A stretch of 64,000 bases of DNA from Blattamonas nauphoetae. Lineage: Eukaryota; Preaxostyla; Oxymonadida. The notes beneath the pieces are model-generated. The model was not told where the DNA came from and searched no databases. It saw only the letters and a list, made by a program, of their open reading frames with translations. The position numbers and the translations under genes were made by a program. This document shows, in pieces, positions 45,151-57,504 of this stretch; position 1 is the first letter of the stretch, and the number at the start of each line of letters is the position of its first letter. The DNA is taken from NCBI GenBank assembly GCA_033064195.1, contig JARBJD010000222.1, positions 60,970 through 124,969 of the forward strand. Direction: 5' to 3'.

Positions 45151-45581
45151 TTTTCCATTCTCCCTCATCCGCCCTATTTCTTGTACGAGTGCACTAAATC
45201 GGATGAGCTCGTTCGAATGCTGGCGTGATCGGTGAGGGTGGCCTCCAAGTAGTGTATGTCCAAATGTGTTGCATCTGAGTGGTCCTGTTGTGTGTTTGTG
45301 ACGTGATTTGTGAAGAATGACAGACGGAGGGACGGTGCGGGAGAACAATTGCGATGAGGAGATTGGGAGCCTATCGAAGCCCTAAACTCAATGCTGTTGT
45401 GTAATGTTTTATATCTGATGCAAAAAGATCAAATAAGACCGAATTGCATACCAAAATCCAGAATTTTGGGACTGGTCCAAGGTAAAGATTTGGAACCACA
45501 AGAGCGAGACATTTACACACACAGAGAGAAACGAAAAGGCCAGCGTTAAGATGACAGTAATCACATAAGCCGAGGTGAGAC
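45151..45581. other. Intergenic, nothing recognised
   Basis: Short frames on both strands (for example 45371-45811 minus) have no domain or family pattern. The sequence is of ordinary composition and separates the polypyrimidine satellite from the third host-segment copy. Confidence 0.4.
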
Positions 45582-46667
45582 GTGATTGATTGTACTTGTC
45601 GTGGAGACACGAAAAATGTCGAAGATGTGCTGAACTTGAAATGTGACGATAACACGAAGACACACTTTGACGTCGTTGGAAAATCTCCATTCAAATGCAA
45701 TAGCGATGAGTGTGTGTTGGTCGCTGAGATCATCCACCAAGCAGCAGTGAAGAAGTTCCCGACGTCGTCTGAGATGTGGATGACATGTTCATTCTGCACG
45801 CTGTCAATCACAAGCAGCGAGCTGAAACTCGGTGATCACCTTCGAACCACTTTGCAGTGTGTTCCCTCCATCCACTCAAGTCGACATGAAGCTCTGCAAC
45901 CGAAATATAACAACGGCCTCGACTGAACGTGAAGGCTGTTGGAACATTCACTCGATCAAGACGTGTGCTTGTTCGCTCATTCTTCGCTTTCACCACGTCC
46001 AAAGAACATGAGAAAAAGAGGATGAACGACTATGGAAAGAAGAGGAAGCCAAATCACATGAAACATCAACCGAGCCCGTCCCGTCACCAGACATCTCCTC
46101 TTCCGCGTCACCCGCCTTCCACTCCCAGCCGCCCTCAGTCCGACTGAACGTGCTGAACAAGATTCTGCCATCAGGATCGCATCCGACGCTCACGACACTC
46201 TCCGATTTGGAGAACACCCACACGTCACACACAAAGATCATCCATCAGCTGGGACTGCCCCGCTAGATCCGATTGATGCTGTGGCGTCACTCTCCCCGTC
46301 CATCACTCGCACGTCGCTGTTCCCAGCCCATTCCATCTCGCAGATGTCTGCCAGCCTCCCGTCCTGCCGCACACGCAGTCGTCGATTTCGTCCACGTTCT
46401 TCTCCTTCTTCACAAACTACACGTCACTCGACAAGTTGCCAGTTCAGAAGATGTTCGACATAAACCCGGCAGTCCAGCTGCAAAATGAAGCACTTCTGCG
46501 CTCGCTCATTTATCAACCGAAACACGGTCGGCTTCTACGCTGTCACTCGCTTTCTGGCTAGCTCAGTCCCACTCAGATGCCATTCTCATCGCTCGGCACA
46601 AATGTGATCCCGCCGTTCGACACTCCACACTAACCAATCCACACAACTCGCTTCGAGGGAGTTTGGG
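45582..46667 (+). pseudogene. Host segment, copy 3 (HEAT-like remnant and Ser/Pro-rich part)
   Basis: A 114-codon frame at 45582-45926 gives GKSPFKCNSDECVLVAEII then KKFPTSSEMWMTCSF and ELKLGDHLRTTLQCVPSIHS, the same helical segment as 3590-3830. It is followed, in other phases, by copies of 3840-4454 (46.05-46.667 kb). Function unknown. The copy is cut at GTTTGGG (46661-46667) by the element that follows; the sequence resumes with ATG at 51083. Confidence 0.45.
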
Positions 46668-46749
46668 AGGAGCTCCCTTACCAGTCGCTCCTCACAAACC
46701 TTCAGCTCCCACTCCATTGAGATACAGTCCGTGAAGTGGCCCATAGGTC
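46668..46749 (+). repeat. Left inverted terminal repeat of the 46.7-51.1 kb element
   Basis: Unique tip of 37 bp (46668-46704), then the 45 bp shared with the right end, beginning GCTCCCACTCCATTGAGATA. Weaker similarity continues for ~25 bp beyond. Confidence 0.85.
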
Positions 46750-48599
46750 CTTACAATCCAAATAGATTCAACAATTCCAGTTTTTTGCATCCCACCGGTG
46801 TCATATCTACTCGGTCGATTCCTCGGGAGTAAGTTCCGAGACTCCGGAAGGCTTATTTTATGAACACGAAGACAACTTAAAGACGAGTTCCATCAGCCGT
46901 TTCCTCGACGCCAACTTCAATTTTCAGTCTAATTAGCAGTACACTCAATCAATGATTCAGCAAGCATCATGAAACACCGTTTAAACGACGGAAAAAGACA
47001 TCAAGCAACACAAAACAGTGATCACAAGATCAAACACAATTTCGTCAAGTTTATTCTCCTCCGATCATTAGAGAAGAATATATCAGCCTACGTCATAAAG
47101 GAGAGGATGGGATGATGCATCGAAATCTTTAAGTTACAAAACACTTCCGCATCCTCACGCAAATCAACTCTTTAGTCAACGAAGTTGAAGGCCTTGAAGA
47201 AGGCAGGATGACACCGGATAAATCATGACCCTGAGTCAAACAATTGATCACCTTGGAATATGAGGGTATTCATATGCTGTCTTCTCCGATTTCAGCACCG
47301 CCGAACATCGCATCAGGAGGCCCAAGAGGTGGTTCTCTACTGTTACAAGGAGGAACTAAGCAAGACATGATTGTTCGATCATTTCCATATTAGACAGCTC
47401 GCGTCAGTTTTGGCCATGATGAATGAAGGATAAACACCACCAAGCGAAACAAGCCAAAAGAGCAGATATCTGCACGGATGCACCATTGATTCAACACAAA
47501 CCATCACAGACGATTAGCCACCCCATTCTTTCGGTCGTCCAGGCCCCTTCGATCGACATACTAACATCATCACGCTCGAAGGAGAGTAACACGAGGTGAA
47601 GACACCTAGAAGTGGCGCTAGAGGGGTCGCGATATCCTACAGGGGGTAACATAGTTCTCAAATTTCACATGACCCCAGGAATGGCCAATACTACTTCGGC
47701 TAGTATTGGATGGAACCTGGAAATCAAGTCATGGGAGAATGCGCATCTCCATCAAGAAGAGCGTTACACAGTATGGAGGAAATGAAGTGCAGGCTCACAA
47801 AGTCCCACTTTCGCACAGATCGGGTCACATCGGGATCCCGACATTCAATGGACTCTCGCTGTACTCGGAGTTCACTATTTTATCACTTTCCTGAAGAAGT
47901 TCAACAAATGCAGCACGTATCTTGCAGACGTTCGGAAGCAATCTAACACCTCCGCCTATGCTGATCAAATGAATACTTTCTGAGCGTGAGATAGTTTGTC
48001 TTCAAATCCATGGAAGAAGCGAGACTCTCATACTCACGGAGGAGTCACTCGTATTAAGAACCAGTGTCGAATCAGTGACCCTGAGCCAGCATCTTGAAGG
48101 TCTCGACCTGTCCTTCAGGCTTCTCGCAGCTTTATCAATCCCTTCAATGTCATCAACTCACATCCACCAGTTTCCTTCTCAACATATTATCAATACTCCT
48201 AGAGGCAATTCCGCCTCATTATCCTCGGACAAACTGCCCTTGGATGTCACTAGAAGTTCATGAGATGTCTAACAACGGGGGTGAAGATCGTCAGTCACGC
48301 TGTCCGAGAAAATTGTCCTCCACAACTTTCACTATGACCAGAACCACCAATTACTCGCCATCAGCAGGGTCATGGACTGTCAGACAGGGAGTGGCGTGTG
48401 AATCTGAGAGAATGCTGAAGACCAGATTTGCTTCTCTCGAAACAAACAAATCACCTCGCGCGTGTCTCAGCTATCACTCGCATCCCGTTTAAAGGGAAAA
48501 CTAACGACATGGAAGTCAGTTTATCAGACGTGTGGAGAAGACGCATCTTTGTATTGGACGTGGTGGTCAATAGCTGGTGCTCTCGAGATCACGTTGTCA

Positions 48600-49240
48600 A
48601 TCTCCTCGAATGACCCAGTGTGCAAGACACATTTGATCGACTCTCCGATCCAGTCACCTCACCTTGTTCCAGTCAACACACCACAACCATCACAACGTCA
48701 AACTGTCAAACGAGCACGTGATGTTCACGAAGATCCCTCTCGCAGCGTTCCTTCGTCCACCGCAATCGTAGAACGAACACTCACCATTCTCGTTTTCCCC
48801 CGCCGTCCACCATAAATCAGGTCCGGCTGCTGTGGTCGAGCTCGTCAAGACTTTGGTCGGCCCGCCACTTCCTAATCCAATCACATCCTCCCCTGTTCAT
48901 CACTGGAGCCGATGGGAGCGTGTACTGTTTGGATGCTCGTCTGATGGAACGAGAAATGAAGCTTACTTGGCGGATGACGCATTCAGAGCAACCAACGACC
49001 CGTGCATGTTCACATTTCCAGTGGCTCTCTCAAAGCAGCGGTTTGTCGCCCATCAACTCCGCTGTGAGTACGAGTCCTGTCCATACAGACAGTGTGGTGG
49101 ACTGGTCCGACATTTATGTGAAGGATGAGAACAGTATCGGGATTTCCGTCAATGCCTTCAGAGTTGCGGCAACAGGCCAACGTTCGGCAATTCACCTCGT
49201 TTATGCTTTCTGGAGAAAGCCACCCGCACCAATTTAATCC
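48600..49240 (+). pseudogene. Beta-propeller-like fragment inside the 46.7-51.1 kb element
   Basis: In one phase 48880-48950 reads PLFITGADGSVYCLDA-like residues, resembling a PQQ/WD-type propeller blade (vvvgs.dG.vyaLda). Nearby phases give TSPVHTDSVVDWSDIYVKD. Phases change and no complete domain exists. Elsewhere in the element (49.4-50.5 kb) there are only short strand-like fragments, such as LGGLRFNRNYSLVLYHRR. These look like pieces of host genes carried inside the element. Confidence 0.3.
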
Positions 49241-50762
49241 CGACTCCGTGTAAGCTTTCACAGCTGTGTTAGGTATTATCAATTATACCCCCGTCTCACC
49301 GACAACTGTATCATCCCCGATGATGCATTCGTTCCTGTCACGGCATCAATCTCATCCACAGTACTCTAGCAATGAATCGAAGACTCCCCCTCCCAATTCA
49401 AAGAAAGATATCAGATTCGGGAGTCTCTTCAACCAATCGGTCGGCTACAGGTCCTCTCAAACACACATCGTCTTCTCAATCGACGCTCAGCTCTTTACAG
49501 GAGCTGGGGCAGTACATCCGATCAGTTCTCCAAGAATAGAACTAAATTTCACAGAGGGGTGGATTCAGCTTAAACATGACAGATACAAAAATAACCTCCC
49601 AAAAAAGACTTCAGACTGTTAAATGCAGGAGCAACCACGACTCATGGAAACACAGCTTGACCCCTTCGGCCTTACGGAGAAGGCGGTCGTTGGTCCAGTG
49701 ACGAGGTATTCAAGATTCTACTGAGAAACAACGCATCGTCAACGAAAACTCAACAAGCAATCATGACTAAATCGGTGATGTTTCATGCAAGCTCGTTCGA
49801 ATATATCATTTCGGGGACACACCTATTTTCAATTGGACAATTCCCCTCCCGTCATTTGGGTGGGCTGCGCTTTAATCGAAACTATTCGTTAGTCCTCTAT
49901 CACCGTCGGTGAAGATCAAACGATGATCCACAGCCTTGGATGAGGATAGGGAAGCTGACCTGATGGCGGAGGGTCAACCCAGAACTACCAATTCTTTCCC
50001 TCCTCAACGAGTACGCGAGCGGATCAGCAGACATTGACATGGAGAGTGTTTCTCTCTCCACTTAAAGAAGCCTCGATATGGTTGAGTCTGACGGATGAGT
50101 CAATTTTTAGGGAAGAGGCGATTACTGAACTTGTTCTGACGTTGATCGTTGACCACGATGTATCGCTCAGAAAGGTGGTCAACCTCTCTCTTTCCACACA
50201 ACGATTTGCACAACCGCACCGTTCGAACCGAAGATGAGTGGTGCTTTCTCGTCACTCGCGAGACACAGTCGAGATGCATTCGCTGTTAGTTAGCGGCTCC
50301 ATCAGCAGTATCAAGCCCAGCGCTCCCGGTAGTGGTTCATCAGCGACGAGGGGAACATGTACAGTGGAGCGAACAGTCATCCTCTCGCCTCTTGAGGAGA
50401 CCCGCTGTGACATAGCATGACAAAGCGTCCATCTCAGCGAAGAAGAGACACACATTGTCAGGGAACTTTCTCCATCAAAGTCTGGTGGAGGAACAGTTCT
50501 ATTAACGATAGACCAGACCACACGCTCCTAAACGAAGGCAAGTGATGCCTTCTCATCGATGAACGAACATCCAATCAGCGGGACACTATTCATGAGAGAA
50601 CTTACATCAGACTAGAAAGTCGACAAACATTCACAGGATCAGACGACTCCAAATCTTCGTTACAGCCACTAAAAGTGGAGTCACGGTCCATTCTGAAGAG
50701 ATATGTTGTTTTTCCTTTCCTCATCTCTGCCGTTCTTCGTCCTCAGCTAGGTTCTTTTCAAC

Positions 50763-50840
50763 TCTCAATGGAGTGGGAGCTGAAGGTTTGTGAGGAGCGA
50801 CTGGTAAGGGAGCTCCTCTTACACAAACCAAAGCTCCCAC
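50763..50840 (-). repeat. Internal complementary region of the 46.7-51.1 kb element
   Basis: 50763-50817 is the reverse complement of the left end (46668-46722). 50818-50840 is the reverse complement of the right end (51060-51082). The two are abutted at 50817/50818, reproducing in inverse the junction a circularised element would have. Confidence 0.85.
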
Positions 50841-51022
50841 GGAGTTCAAAAGCTGTCCCAAAGATTTGACGGGTCCCAAGGGTCCCTTGCTCCCTCTCCC
50901 ACCGCTTCTGCGGTAGTTTCTCGGATCATTGGCTCGCCCTGATTCGAGAAAAAGAAGTGATAAAGCTTACAAATGAATCTAATTTGGAGAATAATTATTA
51001 TTGAATGCTATTTGTCTTTTAC

Positions 51023-51082
51023 GACCTATGGGCCACTTCACGGACTGTATCTCAATGGAGTGGGAGCTTTGGTTTGTGTAAG
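51023..51082 (-). repeat. Right inverted terminal repeat of the 46.7-51.1 kb element
   Basis: Contains the 45 bp complementary to 46705-46749, then a 15-bp tip ending GTGTAAG directly before host ATG at 51083. The 182 bp between it and the internal complementary region contain GGGTCCCAAGGGTCCC and a CCGC-TTCT-GCGG hairpin. Confidence 0.85.
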
Positions 51083-52789
51083 ATGACACTCCCTCCCTCG
51101 CTGTTCTCCGCCGCCTCAACCCGACACAAGACAGGACAGCCATCAGCGCCACCAGCATGCATTCGGTTCAGCTTCCGAACCAGACCACTCAACCGTCCTC
51201 TCCATCGGATGCTTTGATCCACATGTCGCAGATGAGCTCGCCTCTGTCAATGTCGAGATGTCATCTCGGTCATCAACAGAAGACTGTCCACCCTCTGTCC
51301 ATCCAACACACAACATTGTCGCTGTCAGGCGACACTCGCTCGCCAGCCACCGAAAAAGAAGACGAGTCAACAAAAGAGAACGAGACAACCTCAGGCAGGT
51401 TGTTCGTCCTGTCGTCGTCGGACATCACTGCTGTCACCGACCGTCTCTTCACTCCACCTTCCGACCTCACAACCACACCACATTCGACTGCACTGACTTC
51501 GTTCCCTCCGAGGCAGCGCTTGCTGTTCAGCAACAACGACTCGCTCCTCCACATCTTCAAGTGATCGACGGATCAGGCGATGAATTTTCAGGAACAGAAC
51601 GAAAACAATTCGTCTCAAACCACTCAGTCAAAAGTGGAAAAGGTTGGGAAGTGTCAGAGTGGAACAGAATTGGCGCTTCACGTTCTCAGCGACTTACCCT
51701 CGTCGATAGAACAGACAGCAACGACGACATCATCGAGCTCGAAAGAAGCGGGCGAGAGCGACATTTCCAACAGCACTCGATCCTCGTCAATGTCAGTGTC
51801 GTCTCGACAACGGGCCAAACGCGTACAGCATCACTGCAAATCCGGACAAAGATGACCACACACGAACTGGACAGCCCCTTCACCCCCCATTCTCACACTC
51901 CTTCGGGTGGTTCCGTGTCACCCTCGCGTTCGAATCCGTAGCACTCATATTTCGTCCACAAGTCTCAATCACCCTCAACACAAACACAATGCTTCTACCC
52001 AACACTCCCACTCCACTCGATTGCCATTCAACTGATCCAGACGAGTCTGATCTTTTTTCAACATGATTTCAATCCAACACACGTCATCTCCTATCCCTTA
52101 CCATCTCCCTTCACATCCTCCACACAAATCCTTCATGTTTGGGTCGTCTTGACTTCAAATTGTCGTGACAGTCTTACATCGACTTGCCTCTGCCTTGCCA
52201 ATACATATCTGACAATCATTCCCCCCACATGTCACAAACGACACCTCTCTCTCGGAACAAGAAAACGAGAAGAAATGAAAATGTTCGAATAAACAGAAAG
52301 TCGGAAAAAGGAGCTGGAACCAACGAAACTGGAAGCTTCGAAAACTCTCAATAAGTTCAAGCGAGGGACACGGAGGCAAGAGTGATGGATAGAAGCCTGC
52401 ATCTCACAATGTCAATTCACTGCGCAGCTGCTCGAAGCCAATAGATCGAGATCAACTCGACCCGGAAGTTCAAGTCAGCAATTGCTCGTTTCTAGCCTCC
52501 CCATCGGACTTGCAGGATTACCAGAGAAATGCTATCATGAAGCGGCGCAGTGTTCTTCTCAGTGACCTCTGCCTACCGCTCGACTACAACTCGGCTCATT
52601 TCGACAACGTTAGTGGGCAGATTTCTCACTTCGGAAGAGTCTTTTTTGGTCTCGACGAAGATTCACAAGAATTTTCCCTCATCAACTGTTCACTCTATCA
52701 CACAGACATCGGATGGTTGGAGAACACAAGGTTAACATCAACTCTCGAACAGAGTCTTGTATTTCATCCAGTTGCCTCTCTCTGACATA
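51083..52789 (+). pseudogene. Host segment, copy 3 continued
   Basis: 51083-51950 follows 4455-5250 of copy 1, and 52150-52740 follows 22030-22680 of copy 2. Frames at 51157-51564, 51258-51941 and 51580-51855 overlap in different phases and encode Ser/Thr/Arg-rich sequence without a domain. Relative to copy 1 there are indels. About 52789-52795 (ACATCTC) is the uninterrupted counterpart of the hAT insertion at 22740. Confidence 0.4.
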
Positions 52790-53995
52790 CATCTCGTCCT
52801 CTTTCCTCTCAAGCGCAGACTCTGGAAGTCTGATTCGTTAAACATCATCGGGAACAGATTAAACGTGAGAAGGCAGAGGAGGAAGAACGGCTCGGGTTGG
52901 ATGAAGGAAAAAGAAAACATCAAGAAGTGGAAGACAAACTTGCCGAAGAGAAAGTGGAAGAAGAGCGAATCGCCGAGAGAAGCCTGAAGAAGATGAGAGA
53001 CTGAGAAGGTGGGAAGAAGAGCGACACGAGGCCGATCAGATTCAAAACGACATAGCTAAACAATGTGAGATTCGAGAACAATACAGCCGCTCGACATAAC
53101 GACATCTTTATTCAATCTTCTCTCTTCGAGGGAAGAGACAGCGAGGAGGAGAAAGAGACCATCCACTATTTCCTTCACTCTCCTTCGATTTCTGTAAATA
53201 CCAGTGACAATGAACCTCTGATAGGACCGAGTGGAACTGATGACGACAAAAGCAAGTGAACAGGCACACACTGCGCGACTATGGAATTTGGAGACACACA
53301 AATGAAACAGAAAGTCGAAAACAACACGCACTTCCCGCAGCCGATCCGATTTGTGTGGACATCACGGTGGCTGGCACAACAACAACGAATGCGATGATAG
53401 CGAAAGTGTTGGGATGTTTGATCTGAAGGACGATGCGGATTCACTGAAGTTGGATGGTGTTTGTCTGATCTGCTCGGACTCCGAAGAATACCGCCATCCT
53501 CTCATCAAACCATGAAGAACCCCGTCACCATTCAGAACTGCCATTTCAACACAACAGATACTTCGATTGAACACGCGATATTTGGAGTGCCTCTCGTGTC
53601 GTTCTCGTCGATTGAACATTCTTTCTCCATCAAGTGGTCGTCGTTCAATTCCTTTTCTGCATCTGGTTACGACTTGCTCGCCATCACAACCGAACGATCG
53701 ATTTCACTCGTATCTGTGCAGTTCGAAGACATCACACAGACTGTTGCTGGGAAAGCGCGATGTGTTCATGTGACGTCATCCTCTCTTGGAACAGTTCTGA
53801 CTCCTTCACAGTGGGCAGAAACGTTCACTCCAGTACACCTCTGGCCAACCATTCTTCGAGTTATCACTGCTGTTCTATCTCCTCCCTCCCACTGACAATT
53901 TCGACAACAGCCTCATTTTCATCACTTTCAGGCAAGTTAGAAGTCACCATCCACCGAACTCGAAGCATGTCTGATCACATCGTCTTTTCGCTTTG
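52790..53995 (+). pseudogene. Beta-helix surface protein segment, copy 3
   Basis: 53065-53259 reads FENNTAARHNDIFIQSSLFE then EKETIHYFLHSPSISVNTS, a spacer typical of this family. 53461-53840 reads NPVTIQNCHFNTTDTS, GVPLVSFSS, FNSFSASGYDLLAI, VSVQFEDITQTVAGKARCV and HVTSSSLGTVLTPSQWAE, clear strand/turn repeats paralogous to 24.64-25.03 kb. A small insertion relative to copy 2 adds a FSSIEHSF strand. Phase breaks at 53.26-53.46 and 53.88 kb. Confidence 0.55.
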
Positions 53996-56195
53996 AATGG
54001 GACCAGTCGGTCAAATCGTCGATGGACTTTATTGAAAAGGAAGGCGACCACTAAATCACTATTCCTCTCTTCCTTTCCTTCTCGTCCTTTGGGGAAGGAG
54101 TGTTCATCTCGAACGATTCGTGTGATGTTACGATTTGTGGGTTCTCAGAGTCTCCGTCTGCTTCTCTCTCCACCCTCCACGCAAAGATCGAAGATATGAC
54201 CGGCCAAATCGCCACCTTAAGAACATCCATCGACCACTCAACCGAATTGGTACTTTCACAAAACATCACCAAAGCTCTTCGCCATCTCAGCGAAAGTGTC
54301 AATCGAGCAGCTCTTCATACAAGTTCCTTCGACTGTCAAACACACCTCGCTTCTTCATTGCCAGACTGGCTCTCTCGAAGTCTAAAACTGCACTCTGCGC
54401 GAGGATGGATCGTCAGCCAATCCGAGCACACTGATTGTGGTTGGGCGAGGAGAAAGTCTCGTCGTTTCTGAGTCTTTCTTTGACTCTATCTGCTTGTTGA
54501 ATCAGAATCGCTTCCCTCCAACTCTGCCACACCGCACTCCATCGATGTTTTCGTCATCGGACACAATCTCGCGAACACAATCACTCCAGTGAAGTGGGAG
54601 GGTAACTTCTTCGAACGAACGATTCCTCGCTTTGGGGGTCAGATGCAGCAACACAACTGAACATATCTCTTCTTCCGTATCTCGTGTCACTGGAAGAGTC
54701 AGTTGAGATCGATTGAACTGGGAATGAGTCGGATGAAGGAAGCGTGTCTGAGTTGAATTACAATGATGACGAGAATCACCGCAACTGCTTCAGTTGAACC
54801 GAAATGTGATCTGTCTGTGAAAGGACAGTCTGTGTCATCCTTTCTCCTTCTCGTTGAACGAACACTTCTTGTACACTCCACAAGATGGATTCGATTTCTC
54901 GTTGTCGTTCTCCTCCATCACAATCGTTGTCCCACCGCACTCCTTCCAACAATCTCTCTTCTCGTCAGCATCTGAGAAGCTCTCCTTTTCTTCCTGCTCC
55001 ATCTTCGGAACAAGCACAGACCCAGTGACCTTCTCACTGATCGAACTGAAATCAGGCGAGCTCGTGATCACATCAACCGAGATCAAGACGGTCACTCTCC
55101 ACTCGTCTCCGCTGATCAAATAGTCAGGATCGACGACGATGCTCGAAAGCAACTTCTCATCGATTGAGTGAGTGGAAGGATTGGGGTGTGTGTTGGAAGC
55201 GGACACATCGTGTTTGATTTGAGTGAAGAAAAGCCTTTTCACTTCGTGTACATCAAACAACACGCACAACTGGATTTTTCTGCTCGGCGGGAACACAAGC
55301 ACACTTCTGAAAGAGAACTGGGAAGGCACGCTGAGTTCTGACTCTCTCCGTTCGAGTGTCCTTCTCTCTTTGTCGTCGGTGTCTTCTCTCTCAGAAGAAG
55401 TCAGCAGCTTCGACACTCACTCTCCCCTCTCCGAATTCTATCCTCGCGTCGCACCTCGCATTGTCGTGACGAAGGATTCGAAAAACGAAGACCTTTGGCT
55501 GTGTGGGAGTGCTGCGCTTCCTTGCCTGTCTATGGATGTATCTGTTGAGCTGACAAAAGTTCGTGAAGTGGAGGTGAAGGGAGAGGAAGAGATTGGAAGC
55601 CGATTGAAAATGGATGGAGACTGTAACGATCGAAGGACACAAGAAGCGAGGAGTGGTGAAGATGGTTGGGAAGGGGCAGATTGTGAACAATGAATTCGAC
55701 GATCCAGACACTCTCCTCCTCTGCTCATCACTGTGGACGTGTCGTTGTCCATACTGGAAGAGGGAGGAATTGTTGTGAACGAGAATGAAGAAACAAGATT
55801 CGAGTCCACGTCGATTTCCTCATCTTCAGCAATCAACAGCGAGTTTCACATCGACATCAGACTAGCAGACGATCTCTCTGTCTCTTTCTTCCTCGAACCC
55901 CGTGTCCACACTAGCTATGATCAATGCAGCCTCGCTCTCTCTCACGACTTACCGCATCGATACAGACGTTCTGTCAGAAATGAACACATTCATGAGAACA
56001 CTTCTCGATGTGGCGAATGGATACTCGTCCATCTCATCCGACAGTGGCTCGCTCTTCTCTTCTGTTTCATCGAATGCGAGTGAAGTTGGAAACGAAGGAG
56101 GGAGAGTCTGTTGTCTTTTTTGTTTCCTCAGACATACTCCGAGACAAGACATACAACACTCATCACAGCCTTTGAAGTCCAACCAATTCAATGGA
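53996..56195 (+). pseudogene. Beta-helix segment absent from copy 2
   Basis: 54854-55123 reads FSSITIVVPPHSFQQSLFSS then FSSCSIFGTSTDPVTFSLIE, VITSTEIKTVTLHSSP. 55223-55600 includes SLFTSCTSNNTHNWIFLLG and LWLCGSAALPCLSMDVSVEL, with the CG-x4-PC signature at about 55497-55530. 54100-54471 has coil-like ALRHLSESVNRAALHTSS. The 2.3-kb segment has no counterpart between 25.09 and 25.19 kb, so either copy 2 lost it or copy 3 gained it. Multiple phases, no intact gene. Confidence 0.5.
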
Positions 56196-57480
56196 AAACA
56201 ACTCCTTCTCCCTACTCTTTCTTCCGCATTCGAAAGTGGAGCAAGTAGTCTTTCCTTTGTGAAAGTGACATCTGGCTCGCTCTCGATCGAGGAGTGTTCA
56301 TTTGGCTCACCAGAATCCTCCGTGTTGAACTGACAGACACAGACACACTCTGCTTCACAACAACAGATGAATTGGGATCTCAATCTGAAAGAGATTTCGT
56401 TTGCAGAGGAATCATCGAACTCTGTTCCATCTGGTGCCCTCATCTTCATTTCTGATTCTTCGATTGCGACACAAATTGCTCTCTCTCCCTTCCCGCCAGT
56501 CTATCCAGAAACAGATGAAAACAAGTAATGGTGAATAGATTCATCCACTTCAATGGAATTGTCGCTTCTGCGGTCGCCTCAAAACAGATCAACATTCAAG
56601 AAGAGACGAAGATGGACGAAAGAATCACTCCGAGCTCAATCACACTCTCGATTGAACGACAGACAGGGCAACTCATCGTCTCATTGTTTTCCTTTGAAAC
56701 AAGAATCAACTCTTGATCTCACTTCCTGATCACTCTCCACGCAGCTAGCTCACTCACTATCACATCCTGCTCCTTCACATCGTTCACCTCATCCACATCT
56801 CCGTCAATCCTTTCCGCCACCATCCAACCCATCCAATCTGTGACTCTCTCAGACACATCCTTCGTCTCCTGCCACTCATCAGCTTCCACGCGCTCTGGTG
56901 TTCATGATGTGTCTCTCTCCGAAGGAAGCACGATCACATTCACCCACTCATATGAAACGTTCACTTCCTGCTCGTCCCCGAAAGCGACAGCCAATTTGAA
57001 CTTCTTATCACACCCCTCTTTGTCAGAATCAGTGATCTCGTTGTCTCTTGACTTTGACTGGACAAAGACCTCAGACTCGTTGGCTGACTTAGCTGTGAAA
57101 GAAGGAGAGCATCCTGTTCCGGGCTCACTCTTCCTGCTTTTCTCGGCGTTTGGGGAAGAATTGTTCTTGGAGCTTCATTCTTCGTCGTTTCGAAGACTGA
57201 ATCGGTCGAACACGATGTTTCTACATTTACTCTCTTCATGAGCACAAAACTGTTCCCATCAACGCCTGCTTATTCAAATCCTACTCAACCTCCTCCAAAA
57301 CACACTCTGGTGTCCTCAACATTCCTCAAGCAGATGTCTGTATTTGTTGATACTATCTCTCCACGAAAGTGGTCTTTCGTTATCTCGAGATTGTCGCCTT
57401 TCCAGGCTATTCTGTTTTCCTTCCAATCATTCCTCTGATTCGAAGGATTTAACAACCCAGTGTTATGACACGTGCAAGTG
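56196..57480 (+). pseudogene. Beta-helix segment, copy 3, 3' part
   Basis: SSFVKVTSGSLSIEECSFGS-like sequence (56.24-56.31 kb) and SVTLSDTSFVSCHSSASTRS (56.84-56.90 kb) parallel 25.23-25.31 and 26.08-26.14 kb. 56528-57240 tracks copy 2 at 25.64-26.71 kb with scattered indels. About 180 bp near 57.25-57.43 kb (TKLFPSTPAYSNPTQPPPK phase) are not in copy 2. Homology to copy 2 ends at about 57528, where copy 2 enters the minisatellite intron. Confidence 0.5.
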
Positions 57481-57504
57481 GAACAGTCGCGCTGACACAA
57501 CTCT

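Larger units (their letters stand above)
46668..51082. mobile_element. DIRS-architecture element, 4415 bp, no enzyme recognised
   Basis: Inverted terminal repeats share 45 identical bp (46705-46749 versus 51023-51067) but have different tips: AGGAGCTCCCTTACCAGTCG on the left, GGTTTGTGTAAG on the right. A 78-bp internal region at 50763-50840 equals the reverse complement of right tip joined to left tip, i.e. of a circle junction. This left ITR / internal complementary region / right ITR plan is that of DIRS-like tyrosine-recombinase elements. The paralogous host site at 4448-4457 reads GTTTGGG-ATG without the element, showing precise insertion with no target duplication. No reading frame above ~135 codons and no RT, recombinase or methyltransferase motif was seen inside. 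The interior holds host-like fragments, so it is non-autonomous or decayed. Confidence 0.78.

Noticed and set aside
42942-45235. Three overlapping 600-750-codon plus-strand frames in the polypyrimidine tract
   Set aside because: All three phases are open simultaneously because of base composition and repetition; the peptides are simple repeats (CTLPPLSVLFP-like) without a fold.
46669-46676. GGAGCTCC at 46669-46676 and 50809-50816 as an 8-bp target duplication
   Set aside because: The sequence is its own reverse complement and lies inside the inverted repeat, so it is expected to recur; the true host junction is at 46667/46668.
46668-50817. Ordinary TIR element followed by a separate small MITE (50818-51082)
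   Set aside because: The same abutted arrangement, at a similar distance from the right end, occurs in the 58807-63811 element, and the empty site shows the two parts were inserted as one unit without duplication.
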